From the NCBI RefSeq assembly GCF_023715725.1, contig NZ_JAMBOT010000008.1:62001-126000 (forward strand): a stretch of 64,000 bases of DNA, written 5' to 3'. Made by a program: the position numbers and the translations under genes. The notes beneath the pieces were generated by a model. The model worked only from the letters and a program-made list of their open reading frames with translations, made no database searches and was not told the DNA's origin. How positions within the stretch are numbered: the first letter of the stretch is position 1; every line of letters begins with the position of its first letter. Positions 53,554 to 62,226 of the stretch are shown here, in pieces. This DNA is from Paenibacillus pasadenensis (GTDB lineage Bacteria; Bacillota; Bacilli; Paenibacillales; Paenibacillaceae).

Positions 53554-54576
53554 TCATCCTCCTGATCTGTCCAGCCACTGCTTCGCCTGCCGCGCGATCC
53601 AGCGCGCAACGGCCTCGTCCGGGAGCATCGCCCGGTTCACATATTCATAGTCTACCTCTCCGAGCCTTCCCGGAATCACGGTTGATGTGAAATATCCTTG
53701 ACTAAGGAACACCGGCACCACGATAATCCGCTCCTCCGGACGCTCACGCTGCAGCTCTCCCAGCTTGGCAGCCGCCTGATCGGGCAGCAGCATCGCATAG
53801 TCCGCTCTAGCGAAGCCGCCTCCGAGCCGCAGCCGCTCCGCCATCCTGCCAAGCCCCTCCTGCCAGCGCTCGTGGAACACCGGCTCGACGGAGCCGTGAC
53901 CAATCAGCAGCAGCGCTTCACCGGCGGGATGGAGGGACTGCTCCAGCACCTGCCGCAGCAGCAGCTCTGCTATTTCTGGCTCGTCGTCGATGGGCTTTCC
54001 GGGATGAATACAAGCTTCTTCGATATAAAATGCTTCGAGCTCGCCCTCCCTTTCTCCGACTGGAGGCTGGCCGAACGCTTGCATGATGTCGTCTACATGA
54101 GTGCTGCCCGAGGACACAAACAGCGGCAGCACGTAAATATCGGTCACTCCCAGCGCCAGCAGCTCGTCGATCCCATCCTGGATAAGCCGCCCAGTCACTA
54201 GCTCCAGGAACGACGAAATGACCGGCACAGGGCCGGTCAAATTCGATATCATTGCAGTTGCCTTGCCTACAGCCTCGTCCACGAGACTCACCCACTGCGG
54301 ATCTCTGGAGCCGTGGCTGATCACCAGAATGCCGGAAACGGACTCGCCGCCGACGGACTCTTTGTTGCTTTCCTGCTCATTGTATAATGTATGCGAAATA
54401 CTGCCGGAAGCATGCTCAAAACTCGACTCGCATAACGAGCGGTTAGAGCTAGGTTCAATCGTATGCACAACTTCAACAGCAACCTCATCCGAATCCCTGT
54501 TGCGATCCGGCTTGTCCGCTGCCTTCCGTGCCTTTCCGTGTCCGGGCTCAACCCGGCTGCGGCCCTGCGGCATCAT
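53554..54576 (-). CDS. CbiX/SirB-type sirohydrochlorin cobalt/iron chelatase
   Basis: 340 residues. After about 80 residues of charged, low-complexity N-terminus come two CbiX repeats: GILVISHGSRDPQWVSLVDE with TDIYVLPLFVSSGSTHVDDI, and ALLLIGHGSVEPVFHERWQE with ERIIVVPVFLSQGYFTSTVI. The His in SHGS and HGS chelates the metal. The two-repeat form is the long CbiX type; it inserts a metal into sirohydrochlorin for siroheme or B12. The start ATG overlaps the yerC stop as TAATG. No other siroheme or B12 gene is near. The N-terminal extension is unusual, and the true start could be internal. Confidence 0.8.
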   Translation of the reverse strand: MMPQGRSRVEPGHGKARKAADKPDRNRDSDEVAVEVVHTIEPSSNRSLCESSFEHASGSISHTLYNEQESNKESVGGESVSGILVISHGSRDPQWVSLVDEAVGKATAMISNLTGPVPVISSFLELVTGRLIQDGIDELLALGVTDIYVLPLFVSSGSTHVDDIMQAFGQPPVGEREGELEAFYIEEACIHPGKPIDDEPEIAELLLRQVLEQSLHPAGEALLLIGHGSVEPVFHERWQEGLGRMAERLRLGGGFARADYAMLLPDQAAAKLGELQRERPEERIIVVPVFLSQGYFTSTVIPGRLGEVDYEYVNRAMLPDEAVARWIARQAKQWLDRSGG

Positions 54577-54866
54577 TAGCGGTTCAAACGGTCCAGCGTC
54601 ATTTTGTATCCGTCGTTGCCGTAGTTCAGGCAGCGTTTGACGCGGGAAATGGTCGCCGTGCTAGCGCCCGTCTCGGCCTCAATCTGGTTGTACGTGCTGC
54701 CCTTGCCGAGCATGCGCGCAACCTCCAGACGCTGGGACAGCGACTGCACCTCGTTGACTGTGCACAGATCATCAAAGAAAATATAACATTCTTCCACGCT
54801 CTTAAGCGTGAGAATTGCTTCAAATAATTGGTCGATTGCTTTATCATTCAGCTTCTTAAGCTGCAT
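54576..54866 (-). CDS. yerC: YerC/TrpR-like DNA-binding protein
   Basis: About 96 residues: LNDKAIDQLFEAILTLKSVE, then a TrpR-type helix-turn-helix QSLSQRLEVARMLGKGSTYN followed by QIEAETGASTATISRVKRCL. It matches the YerC/YecD family, found beside pcrB/pcrA in Bacillus, whose target is unknown. ATG 54866 has AGGGGTGA at 8 nt; an upstream ATG lacks a site. First gene of the coupled set yerC - cbiX - dagK, which share overlapping or near-touching ends. Confidence 0.85.
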   Translation of the reverse strand: MQLKKLNDKAIDQLFEAILTLKSVEECYIFFDDLCTVNEVQSLSQRLEVARMLGKGSTYNQIEAETGASTATISRVKRCLNYGNDGYKMTLDRLNR

Positions 54867-55291
54867 CAACAGTTCACCCCTGTACAAGAATCCTACACTC
54901 CATTTTATAGCGATGCGCTAGAGAAAACAACTATCACCGTGTTCACGCTTTACAGAACGAACGAAATCTGCAAGCGCTGCCGCAAAATACCGCCCTCTAG
55001 TGCAGGACGCGTTTTGCATAAACGGGGATAAATAAGGCCCTTTTCCTATCTTCGCGGGACTGGCTGCGATCCGCGATTCGAGTCCAACCGCCCCTATACA
55101 ACTGCATGGGATCAAGCGGCAGATGCAAACTCAAGCTGGCAAGCGCCCTGCCCACTCAGGTCTGTGCCAGTCCCCATTTCATATATTCGCCAAAACCGGG
55201 CAAACGCCCAACCAAAACCCGGAGGAAAACATACACTGAACTATACGCGGACTCCACAATCCGCAATTAACGCAAGGATGTGAGAATCCCA
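54867..55291. other. Intergenic region between yerC and the YqfQ-like gene
   Basis: About 425 nt between divergent genes. No stable hairpin, riboswitch or ORF with a good start was recognised. It presumably holds the two divergent promoters. Confidence 0.35.
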
Positions 55292-55966
55292 ATGAATCCG
55301 AACTCTCCTCCCTCTTCCCAATATCCGAACGTGCAAAACGGGCAGGAGCCGATGCGCAATACACCAAAACTTCCCGGGCAGAGCAATGTCTTCCCCGGAC
55401 AAGGCAATGCTTTTTCAGGGCAAGGCTTCCCAGGCCATGGCAACGTCTTCCCCGGAATCGGCGACAGCTTTCCCTTTAATAATCCGCCCGCGCCGACCCA
55501 CTTCAATCCGCCGTCCGGCTTTGTAAACAGTCCTGCGCCTCCATCTATCGGGCCTCTGGCTACCTTGGAAAAGGCAACGTCCGATTCCGGCAAAAAAAGC
55601 AGCAGTAGCAGCAGCTTGTTCTCGCTGGAGAAGCTGGGCGAGCTGAAAGGTCTTGTTGACCGCGTCGGCGGCCTGGACGGTATTCTCGGCACGATGACCA
55701 AAGCCCAGAAACTTATCGGCACCGTCCAGCAGATGGCTCCGCTGGTTAAGCTGATGATGGGCTCCTTTGGCAAAAAGGATGATTCCAAGCTCGTTGACCT
55801 CGACGAGGAGGAATGGACCCCGTCTAAGAAAAAGCGGAAAAAGAGACGGCCTTCCGGATCCGGCGGCGGAGGATACTCCAAGGCAGGCGGACCCCGCAAA
55901 CGCAAGCCAGCGGGCAAAGGCAAACCAGGCGCCAAACGCCGCCGCAAGCGGCGCTTTGATGAATAA
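55292..55966 (+). CDS. YqfQ/VrrA-like low-complexity protein
   Basis: About 224 residues. The first 95 are Pro/Gly/Asn-rich with a repeated (Q/P)GQ-G-NVFPG-type phrase: PGQSNVFPGQGNAFSGQGFP then GHGNVFPG. The middle is a helical block, LFSLEKLGELKGLVDRVGGL then DGILGTMTKAQKLIGTVQQM, that resembles the core of YqfQ/VrrA proteins of Bacillus. The last 45 residues are extremely basic (KKKRKKRRPSG, ending KPGAKRRRKRRF). The function is unknown; a nucleic-acid or spore-coat association can be imagined from the basic tail. ATG 55292 is chosen with AAGGATG upstream. Confidence 0.6.
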   Translation: MNPNSPPSSQYPNVQNGQEPMRNTPKLPGQSNVFPGQGNAFSGQGFPGHGNVFPGIGDSFPFNNPPAPTHFNPPSGFVNSPAPPSIGPLATLEKATSDSGKKSSSSSSLFSLEKLGELKGLVDRVGGLDGILGTMTKAQKLIGTVQQMAPLVKLMMGSFGKKDDSKLVDLDEEEWTPSKKKRKKRRPSGSGGGGYSKAGGPRKRKPAGKGKPGAKRRRKRRFDE

Positions 55967-56276
55967 CGGGCCGCTGCGGCGCTGAGCCGTGGCGGCTCGG
56001 AAGACTTTGGAGCCTAAAAGTGCAAGCTTCTGCTGCAGCTTCGGAATATGCCGTTCACCTTGAGCGCAGCCTGTTTCCGCAGCAAACTCCGAAGCTCTGT
56101 GCATTTTATGCGCAGACTGCTCCTGCTGCAGCGGTTTACAGCGAACGATGAACCTGCACACAGGGGGTGGCAAAACGTTTGCATAACAGGCCGCGTCAGC
56201 TCTCATCCACGCCCCTACACCGTCCGTACGGCGGTGTACATATCCACAAATTCGCCTCTGGCGCCATCCAAATGCC
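55967..56276. other. Intergenic region after the YqfQ-like gene
   Basis: About 310 nt without a supported gene. The GC-rich CCGCTGCGGCGCTGAGCCGT near 55970-55990 can fold, but it lacks a T run, so a terminator cannot be claimed. Confidence 0.3.
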
Positions 56277-56315
56277 AAAAGCCCGCGAAGCCGATTATCG
56301 GCGCCAGCGGGCTTT
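56277..56315 (-). terminator. Terminator of the phosphate-transport operon
   Basis: Stem AAAGCCCGC / GCGGGCTTT, inner CCGAT / ATCGG, with T residues after the minus-strand arm. It lies 42 nt beyond the Pit stop. Confidence 0.75.
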
Positions 56316-56356
56316 ATTCTGCGATGTAGAGTCATGGAGTGAACCGGCTAGTTGTT

Positions 56357-57358
56357 TTACAGCCATACCCACTTGATGAACTGGAAGATCAGCGCAGCAA
56401 GCAGCATGGAAATCGGAATCGTGATGATCCAGGACATAACGATCCGTCCTGCTACGCCCCACTTAACGGCGGAGAAGCGTTTCGCGCTGCCTACGCCAAG
56501 AATGGAGGACGTAATGACATGCGTTGTGCTGACCGGGAAGTGAATCATCGTCGCCGTAAGAATGACGGATGCGGCTCCAAGGTCGGCGGCAAAACCGTTG
56601 ACCGGCTCGATTTTGAAAATCTTCGTGCCCATCGTTTTGATGATCTTCCAGCCGCCGACGGACGTGCCGAGCGCCATCGCGGTCGCTGCAGACAGCTTGA
56701 CCCACAGCGGAACGTCCAGCGTATCCTGCAGACCTGCGGATACGAGCGCAAACGTGATGATACCCATTGCCTTTTGCGCATCGTTCGTGCCGTGCGTGAA
56801 CGCCTGGAACGCAGCGGTCAGAATCTGGCCGGTACGAAAGCCTTTGTTGATCTGATGCGGATTCGCCCTAGCGAATACCTTCTTCAAAATCCACATGAGC
56901 GTAAAGCCGATCGCAAACGCGATGAACGGCGAGAAAATCAGCGCTTTGATAATATCGGTAAAGCCGCTCGCATTGATCGCGCCGAAACCGGCCGCAGAAA
57001 TAACCGCGCCGGACAGACCGCCAATCAAAGCATGCGAGGAGGACGACGGAATGCCGAACCACCATGTAACCAGGTTCCAGATAATAGCGCCAAGCAGCGC
57101 AGCGATAACTATTTCTTCGCCGTTCTGCAGGGTGGCCGGATTGGCCACGCTTCCGCCGATCGTCTTGGCGACGCCGGTGAAGCTGAGCGCGCCGATAAAG
57201 TTCATAACCGACGCCAAAATGATAGCGGTACGCGGCTTCAGCGCCCGGGTGGAAACTGAAGTGGCAATGGCGTTGGCTGTATCGTGAAACCCGTTGATAA
57301 AGTCAAACGCCAGAGCAAAGAATACCACTATCGCCATAACTATAAATACTGTATCCAT
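56357..57358 (-). CDS. pit: Low-affinity inorganic phosphate transporter, Pit family
   Basis: 333 residues and about 10 membrane helices. The PiT signature occurs at both ends: FDFINGFHDTANAIATSVST (residues 18-37) and FTHGTNDAQKAMGIITFALV (about 190-210), with the GxNDxxN/GANDxAxA-type core. It uses a proton or cation gradient to import phosphate, usually as a metal-phosphate complex. The gene starts 23 nt after a DUF47 protein on the same strand. That is the common Pit-PhoU-like pair, in which the DUF47 partner modulates the transporter. Confidence 0.9.
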   Translation of the reverse strand: MDTVFIVMAIVVFFALAFDFINGFHDTANAIATSVSTRALKPRTAIILASVMNFIGALSFTGVAKTIGGSVANPATLQNGEEIVIAALLGAIIWNLVTWWFGIPSSSSHALIGGLSGAVISAAGFGAINASGFTDIIKALIFSPFIAFAIGFTLMWILKKVFARANPHQINKGFRTGQILTAAFQAFTHGTNDAQKAMGIITFALVSAGLQDTLDVPLWVKLSAATAMALGTSVGGWKIIKTMGTKIFKIEPVNGFAADLGAASVILTATMIHFPVSTTHVITSSILGVGSAKRFSAVKWGVAGRIVMSWIITIPISMLLAALIFQFIKWVWL

Positions 57359-57381
57359 AAGGGTTAAGTAGTCTCCTATCC

Positions 57382-57990
57382 TTAGCTGTTGCGCATAATG
57401 ATAGTTTCAAGCGTGTTGGCAACATCCTCGAAATGATCAGTCGTCTGTTCAAGCATTTCGTAAATCTCTTTGCGCTTGATCAGCTCAATTGGATCCTTCT
57501 CGTTGGCAAACAGCGCCTTGATGCCTACGCGCAGCAAATCGTCCGCTTGGTTCTCCAGCTCGTTGATGGCGATGTTAGGCTCGCGAATCGCCAGCAGCTT
57601 CTTCTGGGACAGCAGATAGATGGCGTTTTTCACCTGATGGGAGCAGCGAACGAGGTTGTCCGCGAACAAGCGGATATACTCGTCCTTATCCATTACCTGG
57701 TACATCTCAAAACGGGAAGCGCATGCCTCGATTTCATCTACAACATCGTCCAGCGCTGTCGTCAGAGCCATGATGTCCTCGCGCTCAATCGGCGTAATGA
57801 ACGTTTTGTTAAGCTCGATGATGATCGTATGGGTATAGCGGTCGCACTGGCTTTCGTATTCCTTCATTGCCTTGGCGAACTCGCCGACATTCGACAAGTC
57901 ATCCACACCTCGGGCAAAATATTCCACGCTCTCGACAATCGTATCCGCCATTTCTTCCAGCGTTTTGAAGAAAATATTCTTCTTAGCCAT
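57382..57990 (-). CDS. DUF47 PhoU-like partner of the Pit transporter
   Basis: 202 residues, all helical, of the DUF47/YkaA type. Family landmarks are FKTLEEMADTIVESVEYFAR, NKTFITPIEREDIMALTTAL followed by DDVVDEIEACASRFEMYQV, and the metal-type ELENQADDLL. It lacks an obvious membrane helix and is likely cytoplasmic. Genome context with pit is conserved in many Bacilli. ATG 57990 has AAAGGGGA upstream. Confidence 0.88.
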   Translation of the reverse strand: MAKKNIFFKTLEEMADTIVESVEYFARGVDDLSNVGEFAKAMKEYESQCDRYTHTIIIELNKTFITPIEREDIMALTTALDDVVDEIEACASRFEMYQVMDKDEYIRLFADNLVRCSHQVKNAIYLLSQKKLLAIREPNIAINELENQADDLLRVGIKALFANEKDPIELIKRKEIYEMLEQTTDHFEDVANTLETIIMRNS

Positions 57991-58216
57991 GTTCGTCCCC
58001 TTTGCTTTCAGGAAAATTGATGTAGTGCCGGCCTTTTAGGCCCAACTTATCTTATCACAGTTCATCCGTCTGTTGTAAAGGAAATGTAAAGACAAACGGC
58101 TTCTTTTGCAAAAAATGTCGCCATCCCTTCGACACAAATTCGCCTCATTACCGGTATACCGTTCAGTCTTTCCCTGTCGAATCCAATTATGTAAATTTTC
58201 ATTAAGACAAACAATA

Positions 58217-58250
58217 AAAAGAAGGCCCGCGCTTCCGCTAAGCCTTCCTT
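58217..58250 (-). terminator. Weak hairpin after the YerB-like gene
   Basis: AAGGAAGGC / GGCCTTCTT stem followed by TTTTATTG on the minus strand, 18 nt past the stop of the YerB-like lipoprotein gene. Confidence 0.55.
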
Positions 58251-58267
58251 GTTTGCCTCTTAAGGCG

Positions 58268-59350
58268 TTACGCCCCGCTCCCGTAATGCAGCCGCTCCGC
58301 GATTCCAGGCTTCTCAGGGATAATCAGAATTTGAGTCTGACCGGGATAAAACGGAGCTTCCGCCGCTCCTTCGTAAAATCGGATCGGTTCGCCGACAGCG
58401 CTGCGGCGCCACTCGACCTCCCGCCCCTTGCCCCGCTGGAACAGCTTCGCTTTGCCGCTGCCGGACAAATCGACGGAGCGCCGGCCGACATTGTCCAGCA
58501 CTTTATGCGGGGCTTCCATGACAATAACGTTTGCCGCCGCTAACTGCTTGCCGTCGTTCAAATCCGTATGAGGCTCGCCGTTGATAGACCTTAAGTACCG
58601 CTCCTGCCCCGCATCGTATCGATAGGATACCTGGTACGATTGAAGCAGGAAAGTGACATCGAGCTTATCCGCAGGCTGGCCGGCGGGCTCGGCGGAATCA
58701 AGAGAGACGAAAGAGTAGGAGCTCGGCTCACCCTGCAGCGCCGTTTCAAAGCCCTTCTTTCCGGCTCCCGCCGCCAATTTTTCCGCGTTTGTGTAAAGGT
58801 TGTGAGGAGCCTTGCGGGATTTATCCCGCCAAAAATACGACCCCGCATTCGAAATTTCGTCCATATGGTCCAGCTTCTCGCGGGACAGCTGCGCATACCC
58901 GTCCGGGCTGCCTCCCGCATGAATCAGAATGGCGTCCAGGCTTTTGCCGAGATCGATGAAATACGGCCGGATGCTGCGCACCGGACCGATCGCACCCTCA
59001 GGCGGCTTGCTTTGGAATACGGCCAGAATCCGCGTCACTTCCCCTTCCGCCAGCACCTCATAAAACAGATCGGCAGAACCAAGCCCCGACTGCGGGCGGG
59101 CCTTGGAATGGTTATTGATCATAACCAGATAGGGTCTAGCTACGACCGGCCCCTGCACGGCTTCACCGGTCAGCGGCGCCGTGAAGGCAGGTGCGGCGGA
59201 CGGAGCAGGCGAAACAGTTGGCGCAGCTGAAGGCGATGAGGTCGCAGGCGGCAGATTCGTCGTCACCGGCGCGTCCGCGGCCTTGCTGCAAGCAGCAAGC
59301 AGCACGGCGGCCAGCGTTAATGCGGTTAAGCTTTTTCCGTATTTTTTCAC
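58268..59350 (-). CDS. yerB: DUF3048 lipoprotein, YerB-like
   Basis: 360 residues. A lipoprotein signal comes first (SLTALTLAAVLLAACSKAAD, lipobox LLAAC), then a Pro/Ser/Ala linker and the DUF3048 domain: RPYLVMINNHSKARPQSGLG, ADLFYEVLAEGEVTRILAVF, IGPVRSIRPYF. The catalytic nature of DUF3048 is unknown; some relatives affect the cell wall. In Bacillus yerB lies next to yerC; here they are 4 kb apart. GTG 59350 is the start, with GGGGTGA upstream. Anchored to the outer leaflet. Confidence 0.85.
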   Translation of the reverse strand: MKKYGKSLTALTLAAVLLAACSKAADAPVTTNLPPATSSPSAAPTVSPAPSAAPAFTAPLTGEAVQGPVVARPYLVMINNHSKARPQSGLGSADLFYEVLAEGEVTRILAVFQSKPPEGAIGPVRSIRPYFIDLGKSLDAILIHAGGSPDGYAQLSREKLDHMDEISNAGSYFWRDKSRKAPHNLYTNAEKLAAGAGKKGFETALQGEPSSYSFVSLDSAEPAGQPADKLDVTFLLQSYQVSYRYDAGQERYLRSINGEPHTDLNDGKQLAAANVIVMEAPHKVLDNVGRRSVDLSGSGKAKLFQRGKGREVEWRRSAVGEPIRFYEGAAEAPFYPGQTQILIIPEKPGIAERLHYGSGA

Positions 59351-59536
59351 TCATTCTCACCCCATCTCATCATAGACCAGCAGCCAGCTTATGGAAACTG
59401 TTTTGCCGGAATTCTCCGTTCCACCAGCCACTCCTTAATCCTTCCTGCGGGGGATAATAATACCAAATTCAGTTCATACTACCTCAAGCCGAATTATCAT
59501 TGACTGATTTGAACATGGGAAAGGAGGTAAGGCGAC

Positions 59537-60640
59537 TTGAAGCCCACTTCTACAATCGGCGTATGGGTATGTATCCTGATGATATTGCTAGGAAACAGCG
59601 GCGTTGCCAACGTGCTCTTGCCTCCATATATACTTTCACAGGCAAAAAACGATTCCTGGGTTTCCGTGCTTGTTGCATTGCCCTTTGCTCTAATCTGGTC
59701 TCTTGCCCTCTGGTACATCCTGCGCAAGCTGAACGGTGCTCCGATTGCCGAATGGCTTAGCAAGCAATTCGGCCCATTCCTGTCGTGGCTCATCCGGCTT
59801 CCGGTTATTTTGCTGCTGTTTATGCAAGCCACTTCGAGTTCTTGGGAGACTGGGCATGTTGCCGCAAAAAATTATATGAGTAATACGCCGGTTTGGATTA
59901 TCATCTTTGTCACCATTATGTTGTGCATGTGGACCGCTCACTCCGGCCTCCGCTCTATAGCATTCACATCCGTAATACTGTTTCCAGTCGCCTCATTAAT
60001 CGATGTGATGCTGCTTGGAGTGACCTACACCTATCAGGACTTCCGCCTGTTATTTCCCGTACTCGAGAACGGCTTTCAGCCTGCTCTAAAAGGAGCGTAT
60101 CTTGCGGCAGGAGGCATGATTAATATCTGGTTGCTGCTTTGGGTGCAGCAGGAGGTACGCGGCGCTTTTAAATGGTGGCAGCCTTTGGGAATCGTGCTAT
60201 ATATGGCATGGTTGGAGCTAATTCCGATCGTTCTTGGGCTAACCATACTCGGAGAGGAGCAGGTAAGTCATCTGCGCGGACCGTTGCTCGAAGTGTGGAG
60301 AGTCGCTTCCCTTGGAAACACAATTGAGCATATTGATTTATTTGCAATCGTGCAGCGGACTGCGGGAAATTTCACCCGGCTGTCTCTTCAACTATATTTA
60401 ATCTCCAATATCGCAGGCTTTAAAAAGCCGCTTCACAGAGCTTATTTTCTGTTCGCCATTTCGCTTGGCATAGGTATTACTTCCAGCATTCCAGTTTCGG
60501 ACAGGATGCTTACCAGCTATCTTATCAACGTTCAATACCCTTTTATACTTATCCTTGTGCCGCTCTTGACGATTGCGTTCGCGTTTATGGTGAAGCGAAA
60601 ACCGCCTAACCCAAGCTTGAAGGAGGCAACAGAATCTTGA
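59537..60640 (+). CDS. Spore germination receptor, B subunit (GerAB/APC type)
   Basis: 367 residues with 10 hydrophobic segments of the amino-acid-permease fold: VWVCILMILLGNSGVANVLL, SWLIRLPVILLLFMQATSS, and WVQQEVRGAFKWWQPLGIVL. GerAB subunits are the germinant-sensing part in the inner spore membrane. TTG 59537 follows AAGGAGG at 9 nt. It is the first gene of a B-A-C operon and overlaps the A gene by 4 nt. The ligand cannot be predicted. Confidence 0.88.
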   Translation: MKPTSTIGVWVCILMILLGNSGVANVLLPPYILSQAKNDSWVSVLVALPFALIWSLALWYILRKLNGAPIAEWLSKQFGPFLSWLIRLPVILLLFMQATSSSWETGHVAAKNYMSNTPVWIIIFVTIMLCMWTAHSGLRSIAFTSVILFPVASLIDVMLLGVTYTYQDFRLLFPVLENGFQPALKGAYLAAGGMINIWLLLWVQQEVRGAFKWWQPLGIVLYMAWLELIPIVLGLTILGEEQVSHLRGPLLEVWRVASLGNTIEHIDLFAIVQRTAGNFTRLSLQLYLISNIAGFKKPLHRAYFLFAISLGIGITSSIPVSDRMLTSYLINVQYPFILILVPLLTIAFAFMVKRKPPNPSLKEATES

Positions 60641-62226
60641 CATCCAACACAACTCCCGAGCCCGTCGAGGCTGACCAAACGGCTTTCCCCAGTCCAAAAG
60701 ATCTGGAAGAGTGGTTCATCAAAAGCGATGATGTCGCAGTTATAAAAATCGTGCCTAAAGAAGAAAAATATTCCAACGCCGGAGCCGCTGAAAAAAACAA
60801 GGAGCAAACCGAGGTTTCAAAAGAAAAAGCAGCCACGGAAACGCCCGCCGAATTGGAGCTGATCCTGATTTTTTGCAGCACGATGACCGATTCTTTTCAG
60901 CTGCAGAAAGTCATTATACCCCAAGCAACCTCCGGAATCCCCTTGCGTCCTACCGGCGGCGCAATTGGCAGCCGGCCAAGCTATATGGGCGCTTGGCAGA
61001 AGCTGGAGCTCCCCAAGAACGGCAGCCCTTCCAACTCTATGGCCTGGCGGGATTATATAACCCGGCTTATTTTTGAGGGAAATGCAGTTCTTCTATGTAT
61101 GGAAATGCAAATGGCTTGGTCGATCTCCTCCGGCATCGTCCCTGGACGCGATCCTTCCGAAACCGGAACGGAGGTTTCCGTACGCGGGCCAAGAGACGGC
61201 TTTGTCGAGCAGCTTCATACAAATACCGCTTTGATCCGCTACCGGATGCGCTGTCCCGGATTGCACTGCGAAGAAATCGTACTCGGCACCCACTCCGCCA
61301 CGAAGGCGTCATTAATGTATGAATCTACGATTGCAAACCCGGATTTAATTGAACGGATTCGCAAAAGGCTGCTGAGCATTGACGCCGAAGATGTCAATTC
61401 CACCCGCCATCTGCAGGACCTGCTGACTGGAAAGCCCTGGTCCTTGTTTCCAAGGAGCACATACACAGGCAGGCCCGACTTTGCCGTGCAGTGCCTCAAC
61501 AACGGCAGAGCTATCGTACTGCTTGACGGCAGTCCCACGGCTATCGTAGCCCCGATTAATCTCTTTCTGCTGATGAAATCAGCGGAGGATGCTCAGCAAA
61601 ATTACTTGTTTGTTAACTTTTCCCGTTTTCTACGCTATTTAAGCCTGCTTCTCTCTTGTTTTTTGCCTGGTCTATACGTAGCTTTATGCGTCTACCATGT
61701 GGATCAGATTCCTTACAATCTTTTGGCTACAGTTATTAACTCCCGGCAAGGACTGCCGTTAAGCATCGTACAGGAAATGTTTCTGGTCTTGCTTTTAATT
61801 GAAATATTCCGCGAGGCGGGAGCGCGCTTGCCGGGCGCAATCGGCCAAACGCTGACGGTTGTCGGGGGGCTCGTCATAGGCGATGCCGCCATTAGGGCCG
61901 GACTTATTTCACCGACGATGATCGTCATCGCGGCGATGACGTTTGTTTGCGGATCGACATTGGTGAACCAAAGCCTTACGGGAGCAACGACGCTGATTCG
62001 GTTTTATATCTTTTTCATCTCGGCACAGTTAGGCATTATCGGTTTTCTGCTGGCGATGATTAGTGTGGTTGTGCATTTAACCAGAATCGACTCATTCGGC
62101 GTGCCTTATTTGGCTCCGGTCGCTCCGCTGCAATTCAAAGATTTGCTTTCCAGCTTGTTTATCAAACCGTTTTCAAAGCGGGCCAACAAACCGACTGCCA
62201 TGAAAACCCGGGAGGCGCCAAAATGA
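60637..62226 (+). CDS. Spore germination receptor, A subunit (GerAA type)
   Basis: 529 residues. The soluble N-terminal half starts with a low-complexity Glu/Lys-rich stretch. It includes the conserved GPRDGFVEQLHTNTALIRYR and a GRAIVLLDGSPTAIVAPINL. The membrane half has PGLYVALCVYHVDQIPYNLL, EMFLVLLLIEIFREAGARLP, and a final GVPYLAPVAPLQFKDL. GerA proteins form an ion channel that opens on germinant binding. TTG 60637 is the start, with AGGAGG 10 nt upstream. It overlaps the stop of B and the start of C. Confidence 0.9.
   Translation: MTSNTTPEPVEADQTAFPSPKDLEEWFIKSDDVAVIKIVPKEEKYSNAGAAEKNKEQTEVSKEKAATETPAELELILIFCSTMTDSFQLQKVIIPQATSGIPLRPTGGAIGSRPSYMGAWQKLELPKNGSPSNSMAWRDYITRLIFEGNAVLLCMEMQMAWSISSGIVPGRDPSETGTEVSVRGPRDGFVEQLHTNTALIRYRMRCPGLHCEEIVLGTHSATKASLMYESTIANPDLIERIRKRLLSIDAEDVNSTRHLQDLLTGKPWSLFPRSTYTGRPDFAVQCLNNGRAIVLLDGSPTAIVAPINLFLLMKSAEDAQQNYLFVNFSRFLRYLSLLLSCFLPGLYVALCVYHVDQIPYNLLATVINSRQGLPLSIVQEMFLVLLLIEIFREAGARLPGAIGQTLTVVGGLVIGDAAIRAGLISPTMIVIAAMTFVCGSTLVNQSLTGATTLIRFYIFFISAQLGIIGFLLAMISVVVHLTRIDSFGVPYLAPVAPLQFKDLLSSLFIKPFSKRANKPTAMKTREAPK

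Noticed and set aside
52640-53650. 336-codon open frame antisense to the lipid kinase
   Set aside because: The kinase has the GGDGT motif and a good start; the antisense frame has none.
55415-56335. 306-codon minus-strand frame over the YqfQ-like gene
   Set aside because: It is low-complexity and Arg-rich, crosses the intergenic region, and has no family signature. The plus-strand frame has a ribosome binding site and a helical YqfQ-like core.
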